NCBI GenBank assembly: GCA_002633005.1
Contig: NMRA01000429.1
Span: 331,322 to 395,321 of the forward strand
Direction of reading: 5' to 3'
Source of the DNA: Phoronis australis
Taxonomy: Eukaryota; Phoronida; Phoronidae
DNA length: 64,000 nt
Part shown: positions 10,409 through 23,110 of the stretch, one piece after another
Numbering within the stretch: position 1 is the stretch's first letter
Layout: each line of letters opens with the position of its first letter
Position numbers and translations under genes: made by a program
The notes under the pieces: model-generated
Told to the model about the DNA's origin: nothing
Databases searched by the model: none
The model's input: the letters and a program-made list of their open reading frames with translations, nothing else

Positions 10409-12059
10409 GGGAGGTTGGTTCGATTATATACGCTTGAGACGTGTGGCTGTCTGCTGCTAGTTGTGCCGGTTTGTACAGCTGTACTGACTCTGCGAAGCCG
10501 AAGGTGAGTCGATAACCTGACGCAGCCGAACCTGGCTTTGGGTCGAGGGGGTCGTGGGTCGAGAGTGTCGAGGGGGGGGCTTAGAACAATCCCGGTAACG
10601 GTCATTTGTAATAAAACATCCAAAAATTTCAATTTATTACAGAAGACATTTCTCAGATTAGTCGACAAAACGTTTCACAGTCGTACCAACAGAACATAAG
10701 CAACGTCTAGTATAGGCAGTGCAACAGTTGTGGTCTTGAAAACAGACTGTTTGAAATAGCTCAATAACGGTGTATTTGTGTAACATTCGGGATACTCAAA
10801 GTCAAGAAAAGCAGTCTACGCCGGCGAAAAAGACGAGGTGTAAAAAACATAAATCAATTTCATCACAATTGGCTTTTCAGTAGCCCATGTAAATTTCACA
10901 GTTTTACCAGAGGTGTCTTTGTTTAGGCAGCTGTAATTAGGAAAGCTAATGGGATGACCCCCAGTTTGTTTTGAAGCTTGCAGTAAGCAGACTAAAATAT
11001 ATAATCTGAACATTAAAGGAAACTAGACGATAAATTGTAAGTGTATCATTTAAAAATTTTCAGAACTGTGTCAAACCCCATAAGCTATAAAAATGGCAAA
11101 ATTCAAATGTTCATATATTGAAACTGTGATAGAGAAAAGTGCAAGATTGGCTATTTTCAGTATGTTCAGAAAAGTAACAAACAGTCATTTTTATGGTCTC
11201 TTTAGTGGGAAGACGCTGCAACCGTCTTGCTCAACGTGGAAAGTAGGGACGCTCGTCCCCTTGCCCCCACTTACTACGCCTATAAGTAGCCTAGATGTAT
11301 CAACTCAAAGCAGTCGAGTAAAGATTTCGAAAAGAGCGTCACCCTGACATAGGGTCATTGGAAGCTCTTTTGAAATTTTGCGGAAAGGTGGCCACGGGCG
11401 TCTCTTTTATCGATACAAATACTACACATTTTGAAATTCGTCATTCTTTTAAGTAAAATTTTAATAAGTTGCACAATAAATAAGATATTGCATAATAATA
11501 TCTTTTACCTCTCGTAGTCCTTAAAATTTCCATTTTACATGGTATCTTATTTTAGTCCGGTGAAGGAGGGGGCTCAGGGAGACGATAAATTTTGCATGTA
11601 TTATATGCCTTGGTGTGTGTGTGATCATGGTGTGGCTGTGATAGAGAAATCATCAATTTTTGTACTTTTTAAGGTTTTTACCTATAGGCCTTCATGGGTT
11701 CACGAAGAAAATGACACCTGTTGGCATATCGGAAACAACCATTTTTCTATATGAAAAACATGCAGATTGCATGCAATGAGAGGAAACACACAATGGGAGT
11801 AGGAAGTCATGCAGAAGGACTATCACCGAAAATTGATGCATATAATTTCACTGTGTCCATCAAATACACGAGAGAAAATCTGGAGGCATTTTTGTAGGGT
11901 TGAAAGTGGATGGATCTTGGATGCGTGAACAAATTTAACAACTCTCTCGAATCAGCTTTTTCATTTTGTTGTTGTTGTTGTTTAAAACTGTTCCAATATT
12001 CTATATTCTGCGCTAAAATGAAAATGTCTTGTAAAAATAGTAGGCAGCGTTCTGCATTG
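10409..12059. other. No gene recognised
   Basis: Several short open frames exist, but none shows domain motifs, splice context or biased composition that I would defend. Confidence 0.4.
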
Positions 12060-12600
12060 TGCACCTGAACCTGCTATCCCGGTATCCTATGGATACTGCA
12101 GGATGAGTATACGCAACTGGGTACTCTACCCAGTCAGCAGCCCAGTGGGAATCACTTGATTCTTGCAGAGAGACCAAGGAGAGTTTTCCCAACGGGATCA
12201 ACCCAAAAGGTTAAAAACCCTTGGGAGTCTTGATAGATTGGGCATAAAACACGTCATTCAAATTTTGACGGGCAACTGTAACGTAGCCCGACACAGACAC
12301 ATAACTGGGCATATGGGGAGCCCAGTGTGTCCCGACTGTGGTACTGTCGTTAAAACCCTGAACACCTGGTAGAGTCTTGCTCAGCTTTTTATGGACTAAG
12401 GAGCAACCTACTGGATGGCACTGTTACATGCCTAGAACATATAGTGCATCGCAACAAATGGAAACGTCTGTCCATTTTCTTAAAGGAGACAGGCAGACTT
12501 GAAAACTTCCTTTACGAAGAGCCATAACGAGGCTCTCGTGCTTCTTGATCAGGTGTTTGGTGCCGCAATGACATCAGGCCACCTGCACTTTTTCTACACT
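12060..12600 (+). mobile_element. LINE 3' fragment (after RNase H), copy 1
   Basis: The plus strand encodes a stretch with VIQILTGNCNVARHRH, GHMGSPVCPDCG and, after an in-frame stop, ESC-AFYGLRSNLLDGT. This is the ...LTGH(C)...C..CG..ET..H...C pattern found at the end of RNase H-bearing non-LTR retrotransposons (I/R1-like). The same segment is encoded on the minus strand at 45430-45790. Stops show that this copy is dead. Confidence 0.72.
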
Positions 12601-13984
12601 TTTTAACCGAATATTATTTATAACTTCATTACATTTGAAATGATTTCAAGCAGAAAAAATTAATGAGTATCAACATTTTAGTGACCATAACGATGTCTGA
12701 CATATTCATATACCATTTTACCCATTTGGCGTTCACAGCAGACCGTGCGTGAGAGGTTACACAGGCACAGGTGATGACACGTATTCCTGTTGCGAGTATC
12801 CGAATCAATTAACCCTCATAGACAAATTTTAAAACTGATATGAATAAATCGTGCATTTTTTATGAAATGTTAAGATTTTGCGCAATTTATATGAGACTCT
12901 TCTGAAATAAGGGTTTGAGACTATATGAACTGAGCGAATCGAATATCATTTTTTTTCACTTTGAAGATGAAAGTCTAAATCACCTGAAAAGCATCCGATG
13001 TGTGCAATACAAAAATTAAAAATATCTATGTCGCACAGTGCGTTTAAAAGTTATCTCTATTTCTTGTAAATTTTGGGTCGCTTTTTGATCGGGTCGGCGG
13101 TTTTGGATGACCGCGGCATAGGTTGCGAGTTTAAAAGTGTTTATGAAGCTAATTTGTTATCGGTGAAGATTACCTACATTGTAGGACAAATTTTTACATG
13201 TAGACAAGCTGCTACTAAAAAGCAGCTTTGTACAATTTCCCGGCATCTGAGCTAAGAATGTACGGAATGTCAATGTGAAGTTCCCATTCACTTGAACTTG
13301 CACTCTGCTATAAAAGCTGACATTGTTTCGAAATCGTTTTTGTTTGAAAGTCAAGTTTTCTTCAAGGTATAAATTAGGTGTCACAATAGGACACGAGTTT
13401 TTTTCTAAATTTATGTATAAATTGTGTATTTGATACATGTTTTGTACCTAATTACTTTCTACTTCAGGTTCAAAGGTTCAAAGCAACGTGAGAAGAACCT
13501 TCATTGGTTTTCTATAAATAGACCGAGTTTAGATTATGAAGTGTATGAAGCTTACACTCGATCCCTCGTCCTCACGGCCTTCATTATGTTATCGTTTTTG
13601 ACAAATTCTACTTTAAGAAGAAACATTCTATATTACACAGTCGTCATGGTAACAGTTATTCATATCCTCTTTTATACTTAATCTCTATATTAAAGAGTCT
13701 TTGGTCGTTTAAGCTATTAAAGCGGCAGCTGTGTTGCCTTGAACCCGTGGTAGTTTGATGTGCTTGAGTATACTCGTTGTCAGTTCAACCTTTGGCACTG
13801 TTGAGTGTAGGGGATACATTTGTTTATTGTCTTGATATTGCTTTAGCGATTAAAGTGAAACATTGAACCTGAAAATCTTTGTAGTTGCGGTGGTTTTAAG
13901 TTTCTTCCTATGCTTTGGCCAAAATCTGATTTAACTGATTTTCCAAGAGGGTCACAGGTTTTAATAGTGTCAGTGAATCCTGTT
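12601..13984. other. No gene recognised
   Basis: AT-rich intergenic sequence. A plus-strand 85-codon open frame near 13424-13681 is hydrophobic but has no recognisable motif. Confidence 0.4.
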
Positions 13985-14346
13985 TTAAAAAATTGTCTAC
14001 AGTCCATCAAAACCGAAAGAAGATTTAGACTTGAGATTTCGAATATGTTTCAATACAATATTTTCAGACACGGGGTTGAATTTGAAAGTGTTTTTTGGGA
14101 AGAGTTGAAAAATAATTGGAAATTTCATCAAAAGAATGTCCTGTCTCTGGGGTAGATTTTTCCCTATGCTAACGAAAAAGTGATTAAATGTGTACACAAG
14201 TTCTTTTTGATTGGTAATTGTGTTTGTTGATATTGATAAATTTCGTTGATGTACTTTCTTTTGAAAGGTTGTTTGTTACAGTCGAAATAGTTTCCCACGT
14301 TTTCGTTATGTCGTAAGGTTATTGGTTTTGTGAAATTCTTGTCCAC
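13985..14346 (-). mobile_element. LINE reverse-transcriptase N-terminal fragment
   Basis: The minus strand encodes FNHFFVSIGKNLPQ followed by PVSENIVLKHIRNLKSKSS and FGFDGL. This matches the linker and first RT block of non-LTR retrotransposons (FNxYFxxIGxxLA ... PVTxxEVxxIIxxLKxKxSxGxDGI). A second frame upstream (14164-14346) probably belongs to the same element. No catalytic YxDD region follows, so it is a truncated fossil. Confidence 0.72.
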
Positions 14347-17132
14347 AAACCTTTGTTTTTGCTTGCGTTAATTAGGACATATTTGAGAATGTTGTTATAA
14401 ACGCGTAGCTTGTGTTTATAAACTGAGTAAACGGGCAAGGTAGAAGATGTTCTTTTCAGTTTGTAGTAATTATAGTTTGTCTCTAAATTTTATTGAGAGG
14501 AGTATGACGCGCATCATGCATGTATTCGTTTTGTGCTTAGTTTTGTTGAACTTAACAGTTTTAGTTGTTTATCTCGTAGTGAAGTTAAGATGTTAATAAA
14601 TATACATGTATTGTAACATTAAAAACCGGATGTTGTGTAAACTGAAGCCACCCATCCCTTTATTGAACAATAGCAATGATGTGTATAAGGTTGACAGGCT
14701 GAAAGCGCATCACACCTCAAAGAAAAGCAACATAGATAGGCACTGTGTTAGCAACAATCACCAAGCCAATTCAGTTAATCAGTAGAGAACCTAATAAGGA
14801 ATTACTGTACATTAAAGAGTCATTGGCCATTCAGAACCAGCATGCTACGGATTCTCTGAGTAACATGCAGAGCTCAGTGACCCTGCAACTATGGTGATGA
14901 CAGCTAATTAATATTCCCTGTATCTCTTACTTCACTTTACCTGGGCTGTTTTTTTATTTCTGTGGTGATCTTCCAGTTTTTAATTTTACTATGAGCAAAA
15001 ACTGATTTAATGTATTGTAAATATGGTTGGGATCACACAAGGGATACAAGTTTAAAAGATGGTCGAAATTAATAGAATGTAAGTCATTTCTAAAATTTAC
15101 TTAGGACTGGGGGTGCAAGTTTTAGTGGTAGTGTGCTTATGTTTTTGGCATTGCCGTATGTTAACTTATAGATATGAATGATATGAATGTAGGTCAATGA
15201 TCAGAAAGATTGCTAAATAATACGCCACTGTAAAGACTGAGTCAAAGCAGAGGCCTTGATAAAAATGTTGTCGACTAGGGTTCATGAACTTTTGAAGAAT
15301 TGCGTTGGAAATGAATTTTTGGTAAAATGCTTGTTTTTTACATTTGAACGAAGAAGCTGCAATTATTTCGATTGCTCATAATGGAGAACAAGTTAGTATT
15401 AAAAACATCAGCTACTGCAACATTGTCCATATTGATATAATTATCTTAATATAATTATTAGCGTTGGTCGGTTGAACTTTTTAAAGTTATTATCAACACT
15501 CAACTCCACACAGCTATTAATTCGTTAAAACTGTTACTCTCAAATATATAATTAAATAGGTTTACCTGGTCACAAAACGCTCAGTTCGCTCAGTCCTTCT
15601 GTTGCACTTCTTGAAATGATCCTACTGATCAACTTTCGATCGTTTATAGCCGCTGATAAGTTTCGTTTTGGCAATTACGTGCAATGCATATCGCATTTTA
15701 TCAGTTAAAAATTGCGTGATCACTGATTAATATCATTTTAGAGGTGGACGAAATTGACACTTACGAGACTGATTTATGGATAATTAGAGGCTATCGCATC
15801 GTCTTCGATAATTACACCGTACTTGAAACCACGTGGTTTTGATACATCGTTGATATTGAAAATGTCTTATGAAGGACCATTATTTGTAATTACAGACAGG
15901 GAAAATCTAGTCAAATTAACTTCATTAAGACATGTTATACACATCAATTTTGGTCACCTTCAGCATGCTGTTCCCTTTTTCAGTCCTGCCATTAAATACT
16001 TACGCTAATTGCATTGAGATTATGTCAGGAGCTCCCAAGTAGTGGTGAATAAAAACTTTCGGTAGCGCCGGAACTAATCGTAGTTCATGGCGTCATCTTG
16101 AAGAGCAGTGATTTGATTTGATTTGTTTGACAATACACGTGAACAGAAACACTGAAGAATACATATTACTTTTATATATGTATTTTTACATAAATCTCCA
16201 CAGGCCCAGTAGTACATTACAAACATGAACTTGCTATATAATAACATTTCTTGAAATTTCAACCAGAATCTTGTAAAACAACAAGTGCACAGAGGTACCG
16301 TCATTATTGATAATACGATGAAAAGCGAAGCCTTGTTGTGAGAGCACGCGTAGAAATGTCTAAAGGTGAACAACTATGTTCACAATTGTCGCATCACGTC
16401 CCTGGACCTTGCAGTCATTCGATTAAGCTTTACAAGAAAGAACACAATGCAAAACGCCAAACGCACTAGAGAGCTTTTCAAAAGATCTGTCTTAACCAGT
16501 CATCATTGCTTCGAAGGAAATCGCGTGCCAGGATTTTTCATGTATTTTTTTAAATATTTATTTGCGTTTAGAGTTAGAAGTAACACTGATACTGCTATTT
16601 TTAGCAATTTTACTCCAAGGCATTTTAAAAATTGATAAAAGTTGAACACGAAGCTTGCACAGACGAACCTCGTTACAGCGTACATAAAGAAATTTGTTGG
16701 TTATAAATACAGTCATTTTCAACTCAATCCTTAATAGACCAACACAGGAAAAATCTAGACTTTAATTTGTGTATTTTAGATCTCTGTAAATCCTATAAAC
16801 AAGGTAGTAAAATTTATATTGTAACGAGGTTTGACTGTATAGTGCAAGTGTTTCGAACATATCTTGACTTACTAACACTCACAAAATGTAATACAGGGGT
16901 TTTGGGGCACTTTTTGAAGTCATTTTTGATGTTTCATAGCTTGTATACTTTGATTGACCAACAAAACACCTTTAAAGTGGTTACAGAAACGATATGAATT
17001 TGTTTGCTAGTGGAGTATGGAAAGCCTTAGTTGAAACAATTCCAGGACACGTAGTTCTCTTCAAGAATTAAAATCGCTGCAGGACCATAAAACCAACTAA
17101 AAATCAGTATATATCACGCTCGGACCTATGCA
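14347..17132. other. No gene recognised
   Basis: A long AT-rich stretch. The open frames are short and lack motifs; I found neither a tRNA nor a clear transposon piece. Confidence 0.4.
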
Positions 17133-17633
17133 GGCCTATGGACCAAAATTCAACACGTCATGACATAAAATTTATCATGACAGAACAGGAGATCTATCAT
17201 GCTAGGACAGAAAAATTTCGTGCTAGGAGATCACGTGACCATCCTACATGTATATCCGAGAATAATGACGATTTGTTGTCACAGTCTCTTTGCGGTAGTA
17301 TTGAAATCTAATGTCCAAAAGGCCAAGTGTATATTGGCTTTTAAAGCATCCAAGAGTCAAAAGAAATCTAATCTCATTACCACGATAATATGACTATCAT
17401 TGGCAAGTTATATTTGAACTTTTTGCCCATGTGTACTTATAGTAGCGACGTTATCACGTTGAGGGGCCAACGCTTGTGGATGGTCACGTGCTCTCCTTGC
17501 ACGAAAACTTTTTGGCGTGATAAATTTTCGGTACTGGCGTGTTAATCTCTGATTCTGCAGTGTTAAATTGTCAATCCTGACGTGATAAATTATAGGTCCT
17601 GACGTGACAGTAAATTTTGGCCTTGATCAAGCC
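17133..17633. repeat. Foldback element with ~22-bp subrepeats in both arms
   Basis: Left arm (17133-17225) and right arm (17470-17633) are inverted copies. Both end toward the centre in a CACGTGACCATCC-type block, and outward they contain imperfect ~22-bp units of the form ACGTCAGGACxxAAAATTTATC: three or more on the left, about five on the right. The spacer between the arms has no coding signal. Terminal arrays of short subrepeats are characteristic of foldback transposons. Confidence 0.66.
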
Positions 17634-18289
17634 TGTGATCATGTAGACTGAATTGTTGTATCCCATTATGTGTTATCAATACCAGCTTAATTTTCGAATA
17701 GCACTGATTCTAATTGATTCACGTGTACGCTATTGCATTCATTAGGAATGAAAAGAGACAATTGCACGATAATTTCTAATTTAGTGTCCATTAAATAAGA
17801 CCCCCTAGTATGTTGTAATCGAACAACTTGCGTTTCCGTTTATGCTAAGATCGTCGAAAAAGCAGGTGGGTACTGCGAGTAAATGATCTCTGAAAAAGGA
17901 AACTATAAACGCACAACTCTGGCTTGGCAGAACCATTAGTCGAACTACCGTCTTTGATTAGAGCTGGCGACCCTGAGAGTAACTGCGAGAGGTTGTATTG
18001 AGAATTTGCGGTTGTCTGATAGACTGAGTTTTAATCGTGCGTTGTAGAAATTAAAACAAGTCTAATTCCATTGCTTCATTTTCATTTTGTCATTTTTGTT
18101 CATCAAGCGTGATTATTGAGGTAGGCCTACGTTTCCGGACAACCAGCGATTTCCCGCCAAAATTCACCAACAAACCCCCAATAAACATTGGTCGTTCCTT
18201 TTGCCCTGGCTGGATGCCGTAAATAGTCAAAGATAAAGAGGAAAACGAGAGAAATGAAATTGCCACCAGGGGTCTCAGCGTTAGTCAGA
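17634..18289. other. No gene recognised
   Basis: Nothing supported beyond background AT-rich sequence. Confidence 0.4.
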
Positions 18290-18700
18290 TGCTTTCATAA
18301 GTCATCATCATCCATTGTCATCTTCCTTCAAATACAAATTTAGAAAGATCCTGCAGAGGGTTTAGGAGATAAATACAAGAACACAAAAAACTGCCACCAT
18401 AATGTGCTACAGTAGTCCCAGACGTCAGAAAAATCATCGCCAACCGCTCTATTCCCAGTAGGAACATATTTGCCACTTTTCATAAACATCCTTAGAGTGG
18501 TTTGAATGATAGAGAGGCGGACTCAAAAATGAGCAAAACGGCCACTGGGTGGCGTGCGCATCGCCAAATCCATCTGAAAACGAAAAGGTGTCATCGCCCC
18601 TTTAAAAGAAACCTATTTGCCAAATTTCATAAAAATCCGTAGAGGAACTCCTAAGATACATATATCTTAAAAATAAATGTGTTTAGGAAAGTAAAGCGAC
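18290..18700 (+). repeat. Decayed copy of the CTCF-motif repeat
   Basis: Contains the family phrases GATCCTGCAGAGGGTTTAGG, TAGAGTGGTTTGAATGATAG, GGCGGACTCAAAAATGAGC and a CTCF-like CCACTGGGTGGCGT at about 18542. The order matches the well-preserved copy at 60399-61643. Divergence is high and the ends are lost. Confidence 0.6.
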
Positions 18701-19538
18701 GCCGTTGTAATACCTTCATTACTGCCTGGGTTGTGTTGGTGTTGTATGATTTGGATTTCATATGGCAAAGTCAGTCGTTTTTATTCATTAGAGTTTAAAA
18801 AACTGATTAATTCCATTCTCTCACTCCCCATTTAGTTCGCAATACTGTCATAAAACTTGACGTACGCCATTTTTCATTTTAGCGAGAGCTAAATTGGCCC
18901 AAAGCAGAATTTTTACTCCTATTTTAATCGATTAAAAAGTTTGAAAATACTAGCTATAGTCAGTGAAACCTACCAAACTTATCATGCACACCTTCCACAT
19001 ACCCCAGTCCCTGGATGTCGTTGTACCTCAATGTGCTTATTGCAAGCAAGGTTTTGTTGTATGACAAAACACGTGCGCAAAACAAAAAGATATAATCACT
19101 GACGGTCTGTGAACATAACCATACACGGGAATGATACAGGGTCTAAAACCGAAACGTAAATCATTTTCATTTGTTTATTTTTTCTACGCAATCCAGGTAT
19201 AGCAACAGCAATGTGTTCCATAGAGACAAGAATCTTGTGGAAACGGAATGTCTCGCAACTACACAAAACTGATCTTGCTCTCGGTGGTATTTTTGAAACT
19301 GGACTCTGGAACCGGGTATGAAGCCATGTGCAGGGATATAGGCGGACACTAGAAAGACTGGGGAGTTTATTCTTCAGCTCGCTTTTTCCTATCAAACACA
19401 TTTCGCCGGCGGGTCAAAACTCGATGGCTCATGTATTGTCAAAACTAAATTGTATTGAATTAAATCAAATTTAAAAGATATTTGGTCATGAAAGTAAAAC
19501 GATGCCCTGAAAGCTGTAACCGAAGTATGAAACGTTTT
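18701..19538. other. No gene recognised
   Basis: A 101-codon minus-strand open frame lies at 19096-19401 but shows no motif; I do not call it. Confidence 0.4.
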
Positions 19539-21170
19539 TAAGGGAGAATGCCACCCGATTTAATTAGCCTTTTTTGCCGTCTTAATCAGTCTATATCCAC
19601 ATCGCCTCGCATACGGTCGACCTTACCTTGCCAAGAGGTGTCGCGTTAACCGGTGAGGAAGGTGAGAAACGACGCTAGCAACGTCAGTGGTTCATATGCA
19701 GAGTGAATGCCGCTATGTTGCTGTGCATCGTTCCCGCTTGTCTGGACTAAGCAGCTGCGAGGAAAGCGGGTATGTCGGTTTTTTTTTACTTCCTTGAGAG
19801 TCCGAAATGCTTAGGAAGTGGCTCATTGTAGCGAAGAATGAAATGTGCGATGTACATGTAAATAGCAAGTGTGAGGCCGGGAAACAGCTCCGTGTCTGTG
19901 GCCTCAGTGAAGACGTCGCCAGTGCCTGACAAATGCCTGCTTACTAAATAACTCCATACGTTCCGTTGTCTGAGCTTGTATTTCTTCATCACTGTATTCC
20001 TGTTCGAATTGATAGCCTGTAAAACTTAACGATCCACCTGCGAAGTCGGGATTGATGAGCTCTAGCTCGTTCTAAATCGGGATTGCGAGTTGCCATGTTG
20101 GCGTTAATTACTCAGCGTTCTGTTTCAAAATGAATTATTCTCACCCTAACCAATACTTAAATAAAACTGAAACAAAGTCTGTCTCATTAGATGCAATTTG
20201 TAATGCCTTTGGAGTGTTCGTGAGTGCAAATGATTTGAGAAGCCAACAATGAATAAATCACTGCATTACCGGCTTTAGGTGAAATAAAACTAATTGACGG
20301 GACACCTAGGACGTATGACCTCATGGTAATTTAGTGTTTGGTGGCAGAAACTGTTGTGATTTCCATCCCACGGCCAGGTGTTAAGGGAATGTTTATTTAC
20401 ATTTACATTACTCAAATAATGATTGTATTGTCAATGTACAACTTCTGCCCTGACGGTGCTGTGGCCAAAGCGGAAGCTCAGTGAATTCGCGGCCCCCCGA
20501 ACATGAAGAGTAAGTAGATTTGCAGGTTCGTGGCTAATTCACCAACATAATCAGGTGCACATTACTTTGGCTCACTAGTATAGTATTTTCTTGACTGGAA
20601 GTTTAGTTTCCACTGAACTTTGGCTGGTTTATATTCGTGATGTCTGATCAGTTTCCGAGCCACTGGCCNNNNNNNNNNNNNNNNNNNNNNNNNNNNNNNN
20701 NNNNNNNNNNNNNNNNNNNNNNNNNNNNNNNNNNNNNNNNNNNNATCGGATACTTCGAGTCAATTCGGTCGGCCGCCGACGGGCCTGCTGATCCGGCTCC
20801 GAGCCACTGGCCAGGCTAACAAGCGTTTTCTGTGTTTAGAACTCAAAAAAAGTATAAACAACACAGATCTAGGTTGTCCTGTCTGTATCTCACGGAAAAT
20901 ACTTCAAAATTATCTCCGAACAGACCCCAAACTCCCGTCCTGCTACGGACCTTACTGCCCTGCCGAACTTTGTAGGCTACGGTGTAATCCGTAAGAGCGA
21001 AATCAAACAACACGTTTTTATAAGAACTCGGTGTATTTTTAAGGGTTTTACATCGAAGTTTGATGATTTATTGGTGTAAAACGATGACTTCAAGCGATAA
21101 GCTGACACTAGTAACCCGTGTTGTGAACTGCTGAACAAACTGCGTGTGAAACCGATGAAGCCATTGGATA
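19539..21170 (+). mobile_element. ~1.5 kb dispersed element with THAP-like fragment, copy 2
   Basis: Diverged copy of 3268-4760. The THAP-like region (about 19700-19920) keeps the part missing from copy 1, including LRKWLIVAKNE and LRVCG, but an early stop after MLLCIVPACLD and a frame change break it. The divergent acidic ATG (plus-strand CAT at about 20095) is retained with a frameshift. A 76-N gap (20669-20744) interrupts it near a segment repeating CCGAGCCACTGGCC on both sides. Confidence 0.7.
20669..20744. other. Assembly gap (76 N)
   Basis: Run of Ns flanked on both sides by the same CGAGCCACTGGCC word, suggesting that a short tandem duplication prevented assembly. Confidence 0.98.
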
Positions 21171-21408
21171 ATTTCAACACCTCCGTCTGCCGTCAGGTGT
21201 CAGGTAACGCAACTGTACGTGTGGTTATGGAGTAGAATTACTCGATCTAAATTGATACAAATTAGGTTGTTTTTTGGGTGGCATGCTCATATAATGTTTT
21301 CGAGGGAAGTTTACAGCTGAACGACGCAATACCTATCAACTTTGGTGTCATTCATGTAAGTGGTCCTGCGGGAACTTATGTGTAATTTCACTGATCGTGA
21401 CGTCGGAG

Positions 21409-21720
21409 TTACAACTGCTGAAGACAAAAAATTACAAATTCAACCGTGGCATTGAAGTGCAGCAGCCCCTGAGATACCAACGTCAATACACCATCCAGAT
21501 CAACAAACCCGTCTTTTGGAAACTCTGAATACCGAAAAAGTGCTCTAAATGGGAATCGTGACATATGTGACCTAGTATTGAAGAGACCGTAGAGATCTTC
21601 ATGGGAACTACATGAATGGAGTATTTTCACAAAACTGAACTGCATGGGGGCTACGACGAAGTCAGATACAGGTCGTTCGTCAGTCTTGATTCGTAGACAG
21701 AGGTTTGTCTCAGTGGTCAT
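21409..21720 (-). CDS. Unidentified 103-codon open frame
   Basis: Begins MTTETNLCLRIKTDERPV and ends at a stop at 21409, just right of the second THAP element. Composition is more protein-like than most chance frames here, but I recognise no domain, signal peptide or clear splice site. It could be a short exon, a transposon fragment or chance. Confidence 0.2.
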   Translation of the reverse strand: MTTETNLCLRIKTDERPVSDFVVAPMQFSFVKILHSCSSHEDLYGLFNTRSHMSRFPFRALFRYSEFPKDGFVDLDGVLTLVSQGLLHFNATVEFVIFCLQQL

Positions 21721-22959
21721 GGTCTCTCAAAATTTGACGGATAGTTTAGTGTTTCTGTTTCATGTCCGTCAACTTTCAGCGTCATTTATTTCGATTTAGC
21801 ACAACTTGTACTGCTTTCCACTATCAGGCTCTTCCTGCCCGGCTATGCCGTGATTGACGCGAACACTACCGATCGTAGCATGAGAATATCCATAGGCGAA
21901 AGTGACATGTAAAGTGTTGCTATAAATCTGTCTAAATAGTAAACACGTACAACTGCATGTGCGAGTTTTCTATTTCACCTGCTGAAACGAGCCCTAAAAG
22001 CAAAATTGACATCAGCAGCAATTTTGTGCGCCGAAACCCAAATTTTGACGTTTTCCAGTTTATTTTAGAAACTCCGTATGCTAGTCTTTGCACCTTTGCA
22101 CAGTATGTTGTATTGTAATACGTTGGTATGCTTGAGAACATAAAAATAGACCTATCCATGCAGATGTTGTTGTTGTAGCAACGTTACATATTGTGCGTAT
22201 TAATCAATATCTTTAAAACCCATCCACAGACCATTTTCGCTCTAACGTCCATAAGGTCCACCTACACAAATATAAAAATATGACTTGTTTTGTGTGACTA
22301 GCTTTCCGCACCCAAAAAATTGTGCTCATAACTCGATGATTACGCTTTGTTTTGTATAAAACTGAAGTCACAAAAAGCCAAACATTTTACAAAACCCTTG
22401 AAAAGGTCAAACCAAATATTGTTTTATGCACTACTTATTTTTAAAAGATTGCTGATGTGTTCAGAGTAGTCTCAACAACCGAAACAAAATAGCTTTTTTT
22501 ATAATGAACAGGTAAGACAACTATTCCAAGATTAAGGAGACCACGCCCTGCTTCACTAGAGAACGCTTGCTTCCCAACAAGTTTCTGTAAAGGGAAAACA
22601 CAGTTATTTTTTATCCTGTCAGCATGTTTACTTAGCCACAAAAATATATTCCAAGTTAAAGCATTGGACGTGGTCTGTTTAAACTTAGAAATAGGTAGAA
22701 ACAATCACAAAATTTGGTGAGAGAGAGCGAGTATCAAGAATAAAAACAAATCCTTATACAACGTACCGTAACACTTTTCAGGCTGTTAAGCTACTTGTTG
22801 TGGATTTGTTCGACCATTGTCTCCGATGTCACATGTGGCAGTATTTTTTGACAGAAGACGTCATATGCCGTGACGCGTGCAGTAAAAATGTCCAGTTACT
22901 AATTTGGGAAACTGAAAGTAGTACTTACTGCTAAAAACTGATTGATTATGGGAGTATGG

Positions 22960-23110
22960 GTCCGAGTTGAAAGGAAATAAAGACATCACGACGGCTTCCT
23001 AAGGTCTCCCTCTATGTGAAAAAGTTACTTGTAGCAACATGGCTTTGATGGTTCAATCAGTGTGAAGCATAATTACCCTAAAAGCTTACGACGCATGAGA
23101 GCCCCAGAGG
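22960..23110 (+). repeat. Diverged fragment of the 898-bp MITE (right half)
   Basis: Words GAGTTGAAAGGAA, CTTCCTAAGGT, GGCTTTGATGGTT, GCATAATT and AAAAGCTT occur in the order seen in the right arm of 27643-28540 (about 28345-28475). Much more diverged than the 25-31 kb copies, so it is an older insertion. Confidence 0.55.
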
